From NCBI RefSeq assembly GCF_005406125.1, contig NZ_BIXZ01000001.1, positions 930,001-994,000 of the forward strand: a stretch of 64,000 nt of DNA, in the 5' to 3' direction. Shown here piece after piece: positions 45,882 to 54,750 of the stretch. The position numbers and the translations under genes are program-made. Numbering within the stretch: the first letter of the stretch is position 1; each line of letters starts with the position of its first letter. This DNA comes from Haloarcula mannanilytica. GTDB lineage: Archaea > Halobacteriota > Halobacteria > Halobacteriales > Haloarculaceae. The notes under the pieces are model-generated. The model saw only the letters and a list, made by a program, of their open reading frames with translations, ran no database searches and was not told the origin of the DNA.

Positions 45882-46268
45882 TTAGTCGCCGCCGTAGGCC
45901 TCACGGAGGAACGTCACCGCTGCGCCGAACATCGCGAGGTTCCCGAAGAACGCGAGGCGCTCGCCGCTCCGGTCGTCCGAGTCGGCGTTCCAGAAGTCGT
46001 GCATCGTCGGGGTCACGACGGCAAGGAACGTGGCGACGGCACCGGTCGAAACGCGGGGGAGTCGCCAGAATGCCGTCCCCAGCCCGCCGACCAGCATCAT
46101 CCCTGAGGCCAGCGGGGCCAGCAGATTCGGTGCGGGGACGCCCGCCGACTCGGCGTACTCGATAGCGTCCTCCATGTCGCGGAAGTCCTCGGCGGCCTGA
46201 AGGGCGACACCGAGACCGAACAACAGTCGTCCGAGCGCTACCCAGCTACGTGATGAGTCGTCACGCAT
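45882..46268 (-). CDS. DoxX-like membrane protein
   Basis: A 128-residue four-helix membrane protein of the DoxX/DoxD-related family: 'ALGRLLFGLGVALQAAEDFRD', 'LAPLASGMMLVGGLGTAFWRLP', 'VSTGAVATFLAVVTPTMHDFWN' and 'LAFFGNLAMFGAAVTFLREA'. The 'HDFWN' motif in the third helix is characteristic. Relatives are linked to redox chemistry at the membrane. A TATA-like TTTTATTAG lies 28 nt before the ATG at 46268, just beyond the stop of the CDF gene. Confidence 0.85.
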   Translation of the reverse strand: MRDDSSRSWVALGRLLFGLGVALQAAEDFRDMEDAIEYAESAGVPAPNLLAPLASGMMLVGGLGTAFWRLPRVSTGAVATFLAVVTPTMHDFWNADSDDRSGERLAFFGNLAMFGAAVTFLREAYGGD

Positions 46269-46290
46269 ATGGTATCTGATGGCACGGCAG

Positions 46291-46300
46291 CTAATAAAAC
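46291..46300 (-). promoter_or_regulatory. TATA-like box of the DoxX-like gene
   Basis: On the minus strand this reads GTTTTATTAG, centred about 28 nt upstream of the ATG at 46268. It sits in the 33-nt gap to the CDF stop. Confidence 0.5.
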
Positions 46301-46301
46301 G

Positions 46302-47216
46302 TCATTCCAGGTCAGCGAGCCGCTCGACCTCTTCGTCGTCTTTCCACTCACCGAGTTCCTTCGGGTCGACGTGGATGAACGCGTCGTCGACCTCCGGGAG
46401 TTCCTCGATAGACTTGATAACCGCCGTCTCGATGTCGTGGGCCTCGAACAGCGTCAGATCGCCCTCCACCTCGATGTGGAGACTCACGTCGATCTCGGGG
46501 CCGACGTAGTGGGCGATAACGTCGTGTGCCCCCTGGACCCGTGGATGGTCGAGCGCACGCTGGAGGATTTCACGGCGGAGGTCCTCCGGCGGCGCGCCGC
46601 CGACGAGATAGGTGACGTTGTCCTGGACGACCTCGATACCGGTGTAGATGATCCCGACAGCGACGACGAGTGCGGCCAGCGGGTCGGCGATGGGATAGCC
46701 GACCATCGCGCCACCGACGCCGACCAGCGCCGCCCCCGCTGTGAGGATATCGTTGCGGTTGTCCTTCGCCGTCGCCACGAGCGCCGGAGAGTTCCGGTCC
46801 GTGCCCGCACGCAGACAGTACCGGTAGAGGGCGTACTTCGCGACGGCCGAGAACGCGAGCACGAGCACGGCGGCTGGCCCCTGTGTCACCGAGATGTTGC
46901 CGGTCAGCAGGGCCGACCCGGCGTTCCAGAGGACGAAGCCACCGGCGGCGAAGATACCGGCGGCGACGAACAGCGAGACGAACGGCTCGATGCGCTCGTG
47001 GCCGTGGGGGTGTTCGAAGTCAGGCGGGCGCGTCGTCAGGTAGAGGCCGGCGACGATGACCAGCGAGTAGGCGGTGTCGGCGGCGCTGTTGACCGCTTCG
47101 GACTGGACGGCGAAGCTCCCCGTGGTGACCCAGACGCCGGCTTTCAACAGCACGAGGAGGAGATTGACGCCGAGAACGAGCAGGCCGACTCGCCTGAGCG
47201 TCGCGCGGCGTGACAT
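46302..47216 (-). CDS. Cation diffusion facilitator (CDF) transporter
   Basis: A 304-residue CDF-family divalent-metal/proton antiporter with six transmembrane helices followed by a cytoplasmic domain. 'SEAVNSAADTAYSLVIVAGL' (helix 2 region) and 'TAKDNRNDILTAGAALVGVGGA' (helix 5) carry the paired acidic/polar metal-site residues, though Asn appears where the usual His/Asp would be. The C-terminal domain includes 'HIEVEGDLTLFEAHDIETAVIKSIEELPEVDDAFIHVDP'. Zn, Mn and Fe specificity cannot be told apart. It starts 93 nt from the palindromic element at 47310-47392. Confidence 0.9.
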   Translation of the reverse strand: MSRRATLRRVGLLVLGVNLLLVLLKAGVWVTTGSFAVQSEAVNSAADTAYSLVIVAGLYLTTRPPDFEHPHGHERIEPFVSLFVAAGIFAAGGFVLWNAGSALLTGNISVTQGPAAVLVLAFSAVAKYALYRYCLRAGTDRNSPALVATAKDNRNDILTAGAALVGVGGAMVGYPIADPLAALVVAVGIIYTGIEVVQDNVTYLVGGAPPEDLRREILQRALDHPRVQGAHDVIAHYVGPEIDVSLHIEVEGDLTLFEAHDIETAVIKSIEELPEVDDAFIHVDPKELGEWKDDEEVERLADLE

Positions 47217-47309
47217 TGCTCCTTCGTTAACTGTCCGCCGTCAAAGCCGCTTCGACACCGGGTGGGCCGCCACGGAACCTGTCCAGCGACCACACTGGGC
47301 CGCCGTCTC

Positions 47310-47392
47310 ATAGTGATTATTGTAGATTATTTCCGGATAGCGCCGCCCCCGGGGGACGGCGCGTCCCGGTAAATCGCTCCAAGAATCACTAT
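47310..47392. repeat. 83-bp concentric imperfect palindrome downstream of the HIT gene
   Basis: The left arm ATAGTGATTATTG (47310-47322) and right arm CAAGAATCACTAT (47380-47392) are inverted repeats matching at 12 of 13 positions. Centred on the same point (47351) is a GC-rich palindrome, GCGCCG-CCCCC-GGGGG-A-CGGCGC (47340-47362). The right arm touches the HIT stop codon (47392-47394). It could be a mini inverted-repeat element, a terminator hairpin, or an RNA element between HIT and the CDF gene. Confidence 0.65.
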
Positions 47393-47934
47393 CAGTCGAT
47401 GCGGACAGCTTTGTCTTTGCTTTCGGGGGCGGTCGTTCCGTCCTGTGACGCGAACGCGGCGTACAGGCGGTCATAGGTGTCTTCGACAGCCTCGACAATG
47501 ACCTTCGTGTCACTGATGACCGGCATGAAGTTAGTGTCGCCGTTCCACCGCGGAACGATATGTGTGTGGAGGTGGTCGTCGATGGACCCCCCAGCGGCGG
47601 AGCCACCGAGGTTCAGCCCGGCGTTGAACGCATCCGGGGACAGCGCGGTTTCGAGGGCGTCGAAGGTCCGCTGTTTCAGTCGGGCGTGGTCAAGCAGCGT
47701 CTCATCGTCGAGGTCACCGTACTCGCCGGTGTGGGTGTGGGGAATGACCATCACGTGACCGGGGTTGTACGGGTAGTTGTTCAGGAGGACGAAGGCGTGG
47801 TCGCTTCGCGCCACGAGGTTGTTTTCCCGGTCGGCGTCCTCGCTCTGGAACGCACAGAACACGCAGTCGACATCCGGGTTCGTCTCCTCGCGTTCGACCC
47901 ACTCGATGCGCCACGGTGCGAACACCTTGTCCAT
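47392..47934 (-). CDS. HIT-family (histidine triad) hydrolase
   Basis: This 180-residue HIT protein probably hydrolyses nucleotide phosphoramidates or diadenosine-type nucleotides. The histidine triad is 'DDHLHTHIVPRWNGD' near residue 115. A likely zinc site comprises Cys residues of 'NPDVDCVFCAF' near residue 24 with His of 'HVMVIPHTHTGEY'. The N-terminus 'MDKVFAPWRIEWVEREET' is characteristic of the AP4A-phosphorylase-like archaeal/bacterial branch. The start is the ATG at 47934, with a T-rich CGTTTTTGC about 27 nt upstream. Its stop lies at the edge of the palindromic element. Confidence 0.92.
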   Translation of the reverse strand: MDKVFAPWRIEWVEREETNPDVDCVFCAFQSEDADRENNLVARSDHAFVLLNNYPYNPGHVMVIPHTHTGEYGDLDDETLLDHARLKQRTFDALETALSPDAFNAGLNLGGSAAGGSIDDHLHTHIVPRWNGDTNFMPVISDTKVIVEAVEDTYDRLYAAFASQDGTTAPESKDKAVRID

Positions 47935-48142
47935 ACCACCGCTTGTCGAGCCACCAGCAAAAACGACGTGACTGGGGCTGTGAAATACGTATATAAAATT
48001 GTTGGCCGTTCACGAAGATAGATTGCGTTCTACGGCTGTAGAGAGACGATTAAACGTTTTCGCCGACTCTGTACCCGTATTCCACAAAAATCAGCTTCCG
48101 TCTGGCGATAAACAGTGCTGAACGGACCAGAACGGAGGGTGG

Positions 48143-48151
48143 TTTTTATAC
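48143..48151 (+). promoter_or_regulatory. TATA box of the zinc-ribbon gene
   Basis: TTTTTATAC is centred about 30 nt before the ATG at 48178. It places the transcription start at that codon and argues against the longer frame beginning at 48115. Confidence 0.6.
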
Positions 48152-48177
48152 TGTCTTCCCGGTTTGTCCCAGGTGGG

Positions 48178-48375
48178 ATGGCAGCGATAAACGACGGCGT
48201 TGACATGGCTGAACACTGCTCGGCGTGTGACCGTGAGACACCTCACGCTGTGCGTGTCCAGATACAGACAGAATCAGATAAACGCGAGAACGCGGCGTTT
48301 TCCCGAGAGCCGTACCGGCTCAGCGAGTGTCAAGTCTGTGGCACAACCACGTCGACGCGGATGAACAACGCCTGA
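48178..48375 (+). CDS. Small zinc-ribbon protein (DUF7835-like)
   Basis: A 65-residue protein with two CxxC pairs, 'HCSACDRETPHAV' near the start and 'LSECQVCGTTTSTRMNN' near the end, forming a zinc beta-ribbon. The region between is 'VRVQIQTESDKRENAAFSREPYR'. I chose the ATG at 48178 from the TATA box spacing; an internal ATG (MAEHC) would give about 56 residues. Such small ribbons are common in haloarchaea and mostly uncharacterised. The 56-bp tandem repeats begin 22 nt after its stop. Confidence 0.72.
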   Translation: MAAINDGVDMAEHCSACDRETPHAVRVQIQTESDKRENAAFSREPYRLSECQVCGTTTSTRMNNA

Positions 48376-48396
48376 CCATCCCCACACCCCCACCCC

Positions 48397-48564
48397 ACCG
48401 TTTCCGTACGCCACGCGGTCTCTGACTGCGTGGCCCACACACCCCCCACCCCACCGTTTCCGTACGCCACGTGGTTGCTGACTGCGTGGCCCACACACCC
48501 CCCACCCCACCGTTTCCGTACGCCACGTGGTTGCTGACTGCGTGGCCCACACACCCCATTCCAT
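48397..48564. repeat. Three tandem 56-bp repeats with a hairpin
   Basis: Three head-to-tail copies begin at 48397, 48453 and 48509. Each starts ACCGTTTCCGTACGCCACG and contains the inverted pair GCCACG(C/T)...GCGTGGC around an 11-nt loop ending in TGACT. Copies 2 and 3 are nearly identical; copy 1 differs in the loop, and copy 3 diverges in its last bases. C-rich runs link them. The 101-nt stretch from 48565 to 48665 shows nothing further. Confidence 0.85.
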
Positions 48565-48665
48565 CACACCCTTTCAACCGAAACACGGAGCGATGCCACT
48601 CACAGCAGTCGATAGCAGTGCAATAGTTGTCGACCCGGTGGAGCACCGGGTTCGGATGCGAGCCG

Positions 48666-49562
48666 CTACCGCGAACGAGTCGTCACTTCACAGCCGTCCT
48701 CGGTGATGATGACAGTGTGTTCCTTCTGGCTGACGTAGGCCCCGTCCTGCTCCTTGAGAACTGGGTACCCGTGGACGATGTCCTGTTGCTTCAGGCGACG
48801 GAGCGCCATCTCCGCCCGGGGCGAGTCCAGCCAACGGGCGGCGAAGGGGAGCGTACGGTACTCTTCAGTGATCTGTTCGAGAACCTGTCGAGCCTGGCGG
48901 TTCCGGACTGAACCCTCGCGTTCGAGCGCGAAAATCTCCTCGTCGGCCCCTTCCTGAACCTTGCCGCGGCCGTCGGTGGCGAAGGGCTCGATTGCGACCA
49001 CGTCACCTACGTCGAGTGTCGCGCCCTGTGCAACCTCGCGGTTCGGGATGTTCGGCGACGTGTGCTGTTCCCAGTGGCCCAGGCCGTGACCGGTGAGGTT
49101 CACGACAGGGTTGTAGCCGTACCCTTCGATGACCTCCTCGACGGCCGCACCGATCTGGCCCACGTCGACGCCGGGACCAGCAACGTCCAGTGCGGCGTCG
49201 AGCGCTTCGGCGGGTGCCTCGGCGAGTTCGTCCTGCCCGGAGAGGTCGACCGTCACGGCGGTGTCAGCGAGCCACCCATCGACGTGGACGCCGATATCGA
49301 GGTTAATCATCTCCTCGCCGAAGGTGGCGTCATCGTCGCGCTCGGGCGTGGCGTGGGCCGCCTCCTCGTCGATGGAGATGTTCACCGGGAACGCCGGCTT
49401 GCCGCCCAGTTCCCGGATCTTGTCCTCGGCCCACTGGGCGACTTCGAGATGGGAGACGCCGACTTCGACGCGCTCGGCCGCCTCGTCGCGCACCTGTGCC
49501 AGAATCTCGCCCGCTTCGCGGCATTTCTCGTACTGCTCGCTGTCGAGGTCCACGTCGGTCAT
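48666..49562 (-). CDS. map: Methionine aminopeptidase, type II
   Basis: This 298-residue enzyme removes the initiator methionine. Metal ligands are visible: the Asp pair in 'INLDIGVHVDGWLADTAVTVDL' (near residues 85-96), His in 'NLTGHGLGHWEQHTSPNIP' (near 150-160), and Glu in 'VAIEPFAT' and 'HTVIITEDG'. The insertion between the last ligands is typical of type II (archaeal/eukaryotic) enzymes. I chose the ATG 49562 ('MTDVDLDSEQYEKCREAG'); the longer frame adds a non-conserved 9 residues. It is near the asparaginase gene on the same strand, with 43 nt between. Confidence 0.94.
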   Translation of the reverse strand: MTDVDLDSEQYEKCREAGEILAQVRDEAAERVEVGVSHLEVAQWAEDKIRELGGKPAFPVNISIDEEAAHATPERDDDATFGEEMINLDIGVHVDGWLADTAVTVDLSGQDELAEAPAEALDAALDVAGPGVDVGQIGAAVEEVIEGYGYNPVVNLTGHGLGHWEQHTSPNIPNREVAQGATLDVGDVVAIEPFATDGRGKVQEGADEEIFALEREGSVRNRQARQVLEQITEEYRTLPFAARWLDSPRAEMALRRLKQQDIVHGYPVLKEQDGAYVSQKEHTVIITEDGCEVTTRSR

Positions 49563-49605
49563 GCACGCCGGTTGGTCGGTGGCGGGCAAAGGGGTTTCCC
49601 TCTGG

Positions 49606-50457
49606 CTATCTCGTCGCAGTCTGCATCGCGGCGGTGTTGTGTTCGGTCCCGGTGTGGCCGGCGTGGTCGAGGACTATCACGCCGGCGCGGCCGCCAGTGG
49701 TGTCCTCGAACGCTGCGATTGCTTCTTCGGCGGCCTGCCGTGGCCCGTACGTCTCTAGAAGGTCGACGGCACGGCGGGCGAGCCCGAACCGGGCGATAGC
49801 TTCCCCCTCGCCGGTCGCGCTCGCACCGCCGCGGTCGTCCGCGTAGAACCCTGCACCGATCTGGGGCACGTCACCGACCCGACCCGCCAGCGCGAACCAG
49901 CGCCCGGCGGTGGAGGTTGCCGCTGCGAGGCGGTCGCCGTCGGTCGCAACCGCGCCGACGGTGTCGGTACCGCTGAAATGTGTACGGACCCATTCGAGAT
50001 GGTTGGCGGGGCCGCCGTCGGGTGAGTCAGCGTCCGCGTATCGCTGTCGCGTCTCGGGGGTCGTGAGGTCTTGCCCGGTTTCGATGCCCATGCCCGCCGC
50101 AAAGTCGACAGCCTCATCGCCGGCCAGGAGAACGTGTGGTGTCTCAGTTCCTACGGTACGGGCAACATCCGCGGCGTGTACAACGCCAGACATTGCACAC
50201 ACCGCTCCGGCCTGGCCGTCGTCGGTCATCAGTCCAGCGTCGGTCCGCACCTCGCCGTCGCTCTGGATGGCCCCACCGACGCCGGCGTTGAACGCCGGGT
50301 TGGATTCGAGCGGCCGAAGGGCGGTCAGCACCGCATTCATCGGTCGGTCCGTCCCCGTTGCCCGTTCAGCGGCATCGGAGAGCGTTTCCTGCCGGGCAGC
50401 CGGCGAATCGGACGGACTGCCCGCGCCGCCGTGAACGATGACATGCATGCGGGACAT
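49606..50457 (-). CDS. Isoaspartyl peptidase/L-asparaginase (Ntn hydrolase)
   Basis: A 283-residue plant-type asparaginase/isoaspartyl peptidase. The proenzyme cleaves itself before a catalytic Thr, apparently in 'SGTDTVGAVATDGDRLAAATSTAG' near residue 168. The N-terminal half has 'VHGGAG' and 'VNAVLTALRPLESNPAFNAGVGG'-like motifs, and the second half 'GRVGDVPQIGAGFYADDRGGASATGEGEAIAR'. The start is ATG 50457 (ATG 50448 is an alternative). It diverges from icd; the AT-rich stretch 50498-50512 (ATATATACTATC on the minus strand) is probably its promoter. Confidence 0.88.
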   Translation of the reverse strand: MSRMHVIVHGGAGSPSDSPAARQETLSDAAERATGTDRPMNAVLTALRPLESNPAFNAGVGGAIQSDGEVRTDAGLMTDDGQAGAVCAMSGVVHAADVARTVGTETPHVLLAGDEAVDFAAGMGIETGQDLTTPETRQRYADADSPDGGPANHLEWVRTHFSGTDTVGAVATDGDRLAAATSTAGRWFALAGRVGDVPQIGAGFYADDRGGASATGEGEAIARFGLARRAVDLLETYGPRQAAEEAIAAFEDTTGGRAGVIVLDHAGHTGTEHNTAAMQTATR

Positions 50458-50577
50458 GTTGACACACGAAAGCCATATCACCTCCGGCTATAGCGAGAGG
50501 ATAGTATATATGGACATGTGGCCATGGCAACCCTTTCTTTACGCACTGTGTTACCACGTCTGACGCAAAACGGCACG

Positions 50578-50587
50578 CCTTTAGGGG
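50578..50587 (+). promoter_or_regulatory. TATA-like box deciding the icd start
   Basis: CCTTTAGGGG is centred about 26 nt before the ATG at 50608. It supports 'MGYDYDKVEVPDEG' as the true N-terminus rather than the longer frame from 50518. Confidence 0.5.
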
Positions 50588-50607
50588 CGACTATCAATTG
50601 GCGGAAT

Positions 50608-51870
<1,263 letters not shown>

Positions 51871-52008
51871 GCGAGTCGTCGCTGACTACCGGAATCTCCG
51901 TTTTTATTGCGCGTTGCAGCCCGAGACTGGTGAGACAAGCGCGCACATGGTCAGGCGGACGAAACCGTAGCTAATCAGTGAACGCTTCGACTGGAAGTGT
52001 CCGGACCG

Positions 52009-52236
52009 TCACTCCGTCAGCGGGAGGATCACACCGAACACGAGCGGCGAGAAGAGCCCGATGAGGATACCGAGCATTTCCATGTCGACCAGCAGTGTGT
52101 TGCTCCAAGCGGGGAGCGTTCCGAGGACGGCGTGGCCGCCGACTTCCCCCGCAATGCCGAGCAGGAACAGCCCGACACCGAGCAGGAACCCCCGCTTTGC
52201 GAGGACGGCGTAGTCTGCGTTCCAGCTTTGACTCAT
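52009..52236 (-). CDS. Small two-helix membrane protein
   Basis: A 75-residue protein starting at ATG 52236 ('MSQSWNADYAVLAKRGF'). Two hydrophobic stretches, 'FLLGVGLFLLGIAGEVGGHAVLG' and 'MEMLGILIGLFSPLVFGVILPL', flank a short loop. A conserved-looking 'GEVGGH' may face the membrane. It resembles a haloarchaeal family I cannot name with certainty. A TATA-like GCTTAGTAGG is about 25 nt upstream. It diverges from the gene at 52318. Confidence 0.65.
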   Translation of the reverse strand: MSQSWNADYAVLAKRGFLLGVGLFLLGIAGEVGGHAVLGTLPAWSNTLLVDMEMLGILIGLFSPLVFGVILPLTE

Positions 52237-52317
52237 ACTGGTCCGTTCTCGTGGGCCTACTAAGCTCTCTCGGATCGAAAAAGCTACAAGCCGGTTTACA
52301 CTGATATTTGCGCACAC

Positions 52318-52545
52318 ATGGTTGGCTCAGAATCGGTTCCGGAACTACTCGAACTACTGCTCTCGACGCTTCTTGCGGCCGGGTTAACCGTCTCGGGGGC
52401 CGTCATCGAACAGGCCGCGTTCGCCGATCTATCCGGCGGGTTTTCTATGTTTGCCATCTGGGAGGTGTACATGGGACTGGTCCTGCTGTACGCCGGCTAC
52501 ACGCTCGGCACCCGACGAGTCCTCCCTGCCTTCGGTAGCGCCTGA
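52318..52545 (+). CDS. Small two-helix membrane protein
   Basis: A 75-residue protein starting at ATG 52318. Hydrophobic segments 'LLELLLSTLLAAGLTVSGAVI' and 'FAIWEVYMGLVLLYAGYTLG' are separated by a polar 'EQAAFADLSGG' loop, with a short C-tail 'TRRVLPAFGSA'. A TATA-like GGTTTACAC is centred about 24 nt upstream. It is convergent with the lipoprotein gene at 52578. No family name is known to me. Confidence 0.65.
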   Translation: MVGSESVPELLELLLSTLLAAGLTVSGAVIEQAAFADLSGGFSMFAIWEVYMGLVLLYAGYTLGTRRVLPAFGSA

Positions 52546-52577
52546 ACCAATCTGCTGTGGTGTGTCGCGGTCAGTAG

Positions 52578-53375
52578 TTATTGCTGGTCCGAGCGCTGGG
52601 TGGTGTTTGCGACCCAGTCCGGTTTGACCACTGTCGTAGACCCAATATTCGTCACCCTGATGTCCTGTGTGACACGGACCCACTGATCGCTCCACTCAGC
52701 GTCGAAAGCCAGCCGAAGTGCCGTGACGGTCCCGTCGTGACTGACCCGAAGCCGGACGGAGACGTTGCGGGGGTCACTGACGAACAGCGGCGTCACGAGC
52801 CTATCGGGGTTCGTGAGGCGAGTCCCGGCGAGGATGACACCGTCGTCGTTCCGACTGGCGACGGAGAGGTCGACGGCCTCACCGATACCGAGGATGGTCC
52901 GGCGCTCCGAGAGGTCCGAGATCGGGCCGTCGTCGCGGACGGTCCACGTGACACGGTGGGGCCGGTCCGCTCGCTCGTCGTACTGGGCCGCGACGATGGA
53001 GCCGTTGGTCCAGTAGTCGATGCGAGTGGTGAACACGTTCAGTTCCGTACCGTTCTGGCGGAACTGTCCGGCGTAGGTCGTTTTGTTCACCGCGACGTAG
53101 CGCGTGTGGTTGGACCGCCGGAGGACCGTCCCGTTGCGGTCAGTGACCCGCTGGCGCGTGACCAGCGTGTAGTTGGTCGTCGCAAGCGTTCGCGCGTGGG
53201 CGTTTGCGAGGGCCTGCGGAACGACCGCATCATCGCTCACGCCCGGCGGATAGCCGGCCCCATCGGTCGGGACCGGTGCCGGCGTGACCGTCTCCGGACT
53301 GTCCTGCTGGACGAATCCCGAACAACCGGCGAGGACGACCGCAAGCGTCACGACGGCAGCCACTGCCCGCGTCAT
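52578..53375 (-). CDS. Lipoprotein of the DUF7537 type
   Basis: A 265-residue exported lipoprotein. The N-terminal signal 'MTRAVAAVVTLAVVLAGCSGF' ends in a lipobox (LAGC), with Cys18 as the lipidated residue. The mature region includes repeated beta strands with 'NHTRYVAVNKTTYAGQFRQ' and 'YWTNGSIVAAQYDE' and several N-glycosylation sequons. As I recall this is the haloarchaeal DUF7537 lipoprotein family; function unknown. The start ATG 53375 has AT-richer sequence about 30 nt upstream. A longer Ser/Arg-rich upstream frame is an artefact. Confidence 0.82.
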   Translation of the reverse strand: MTRAVAAVVTLAVVLAGCSGFVQQDSPETVTPAPVPTDGAGYPPGVSDDAVVPQALANAHARTLATTNYTLVTRQRVTDRNGTVLRRSNHTRYVAVNKTTYAGQFRQNGTELNVFTTRIDYWTNGSIVAAQYDERADRPHRVTWTVRDDGPISDLSERRTILGIGEAVDLSVASRNDDGVILAGTRLTNPDRLVTPLFVSDPRNVSVRLRVSHDGTVTALRLAFDAEWSDQWVRVTQDIRVTNIGSTTVVKPDWVANTTQRSDQQ

Positions 53376-53412
53376 TAGTTGCCATACGGTCGCAGGCCTC
53401 AAACAGTTATGG

Positions 53413-53751
53413 TTAGTCTTGCCAGTCCGGGTCCGTTCTGGGCGGGCTGAACACGTCGATGCCGCTGACCGGCTCCTCGCCGTCGTTGCGCGCCTCGTGT
53501 GGTTCCTCGCTCGGAATGACGTAGGAGTCGCCGGGGCCGATGACGTACTCCTCGCCGTTGACGTGGAAGGTAAAGGTCCCCTTTGCGACGTACCCGACCT
53601 GCTCGTGGTGGTGGCTGTGCTCCGGGACGGCCGCGCCGGGCTCGATGTGGAACTGCTGGACACTCATCTCCTCGCCGACCGCCAACTGTGTCAGATGGAC
53701 GCCGTCAACCGCTTCGACCGTCTCACAGGCCGCCTGTGGTACTTCCTCCAT
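53413..53751 (-). CDS. Cupin-domain protein
   Basis: A 112-residue single cupin. Metal-binding motif 1 is 'PEHSHHHEQVGYVAKGTFTF' near residues 43-62, and motif 2 is 'GPGDSYVIPSEEPHEARN' near 72-89. The start at ATG 53751 ('MEEVPQAACETVEAVDGVHL') fits the family; the longer frame extends into the divergent gene. The metal centre may serve a dioxygenase, an isomerase or small-molecule sensing. It ends 38 nt before the lipoprotein start on the same strand. Confidence 0.88.
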   Translation of the reverse strand: MEEVPQAACETVEAVDGVHLTQLAVGEEMSVQQFHIEPGAAVPEHSHHHEQVGYVAKGTFTFHVNGEEYVIGPGDSYVIPSEEPHEARNDGEEPVSGIDVFSPPRTDPDWQD

Positions 53752-53854
53752 GCGCCGTGGTGTCGCCCCCGTCGCACCTAAGCGTTTGTTCCAGTAGTCG
53801 TCTGCCGCGTCGGCTGTCGGTGGATTCAGTACCGTCCGGCCCCGACAGAGAGGC

Positions 53855-54379
53855 ATGTACGCGGTAGTGGGGTGTAGTGACTGCAGCGCGCTGTGGGTCA
53901 CCGAGGGGCAGCCGGAGACGACCCAGTGCCCGCGGTGTGGCACGCGCCGGAAACACGCAAAGCGCCGGAAGTTCGTCGAGACAGACGACGAGGCCCACGC
54001 ACGCGAGGTCCGGGCGTCGATGCTGGCCAACCGGCAGGGAGAGGGCGACGCATTCGCAGAACTGGACTCCTACGCCGAAATGGAGCGGCAGGTCGACAAC
54101 GCGGGCGTGAACGACGAGACGTATCTCGAAGATTCGGGGGTGGACACGGAGGCCGTGTCGGCGGCCGCCGACCGCGCCGAACAGGGGGCGACGAGCGGGG
54201 CGAGCCGCAAGGAGACGGTCACGAACGCGCTACGGGAATTGGACGAGCCGACCGAGGACACCGTCGTCGCTTACGCCGAGGAACGCGGTGTCCCACCATC
54301 GTACACCCGGAAAGCACTGGAGAAGTTGGTTCGTGCCGGCAAAGCATCGGAAAGCCGGGGCCAGTACCGCCTGCTATGA
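53855..54379 (+). CDS. Zinc-ribbon/winged-helix protein (DUF5817-type)
   Basis: A 174-residue protein. The N-terminus has a zinc ribbon ('VVGCSDCSALWV' and 'TTQCPRCGTRRKHAKRRKFVET'). An acidic helical linker follows, then a C-terminal winged helix ('SRKETVTNALRELDEPTEDTVVAYAEERGVPPSYTRKALEKLVRAGKASE' in outline), ending 'RGQYRLL'. I think it is the haloarchaeal DUF5817 family. The combination suggests a nucleic-acid-binding protein. Its TGA stop overlaps the next ATG by 4 nt. Confidence 0.8.
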   Translation: MYAVVGCSDCSALWVTEGQPETTQCPRCGTRRKHAKRRKFVETDDEAHAREVRASMLANRQGEGDAFAELDSYAEMERQVDNAGVNDETYLEDSGVDTEAVSAAADRAEQGATSGASRKETVTNALRELDEPTEDTVVAYAEERGVPPSYTRKALEKLVRAGKASESRGQYRLL

Positions 54380-54726
54380 GTGCGACGCTGGACCTGGAGC
54401 CCGGTCCGGTCGCGGTCGGCTCGCTGGTCGGTCTCTCGGGGCTGCTGTTTCTGCTCACACCGGTGGTCGACCTGGTTGCCGTGGGGTCGCTGCAAGTGAG
54501 CACGGTCGCGCTCTCGGCGGTCGTCCTCGCGTTCGGGTTCGCACTGGGGACGGTCGTGTTCGCCCGACGGGGCCGGCGACTGTTCGCTATCGCCCACGGC
54601 GTCTTCGCCGTCGCGTGGGCACTGCTGGTGCTTGGGCCGCTACTCGGCCAGGAGTGGCTGCTACTCGCCGGCGTCGTCGTGCTCGTCGCAGGAGCCGGTT
54701 TTCTAGTGAGCCAGCGTCGGCAGTGA
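54376..54726 (+). CDS. Four-helix small membrane protein
   Basis: A 116-residue membrane protein with four hydrophobic segments ('VGSLVGLSGLLFLLTPVVDLV', 'VSTVALSAVVLAFGFALGTVVF', 'FAIAHGVFAVAWALLVLGPLLG', 'WLLLAGVVVLVAGAGFLV'). The ATG at 54376 overlaps the upstream stop (ATGA), so translation is coupled to the DUF5817-type gene. I recognise no family. It converges with hmgA. Confidence 0.7.
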   Translation: MSATLDLEPGPVAVGSLVGLSGLLFLLTPVVDLVAVGSLQVSTVALSAVVLAFGFALGTVVFARRGRRLFAIAHGVFAVAWALLVLGPLLGQEWLLLAGVVVLVAGAGFLVSQRRQ

Positions 54727-54750
54727 CGGCGTGTTGCTTCGAAGGCAGCG

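Noticed and set aside
48397-48564. CRISPR array
   Set aside because: The copies are contiguous 56-bp tandem repeats with no unique spacers, and no cas genes are in the window.
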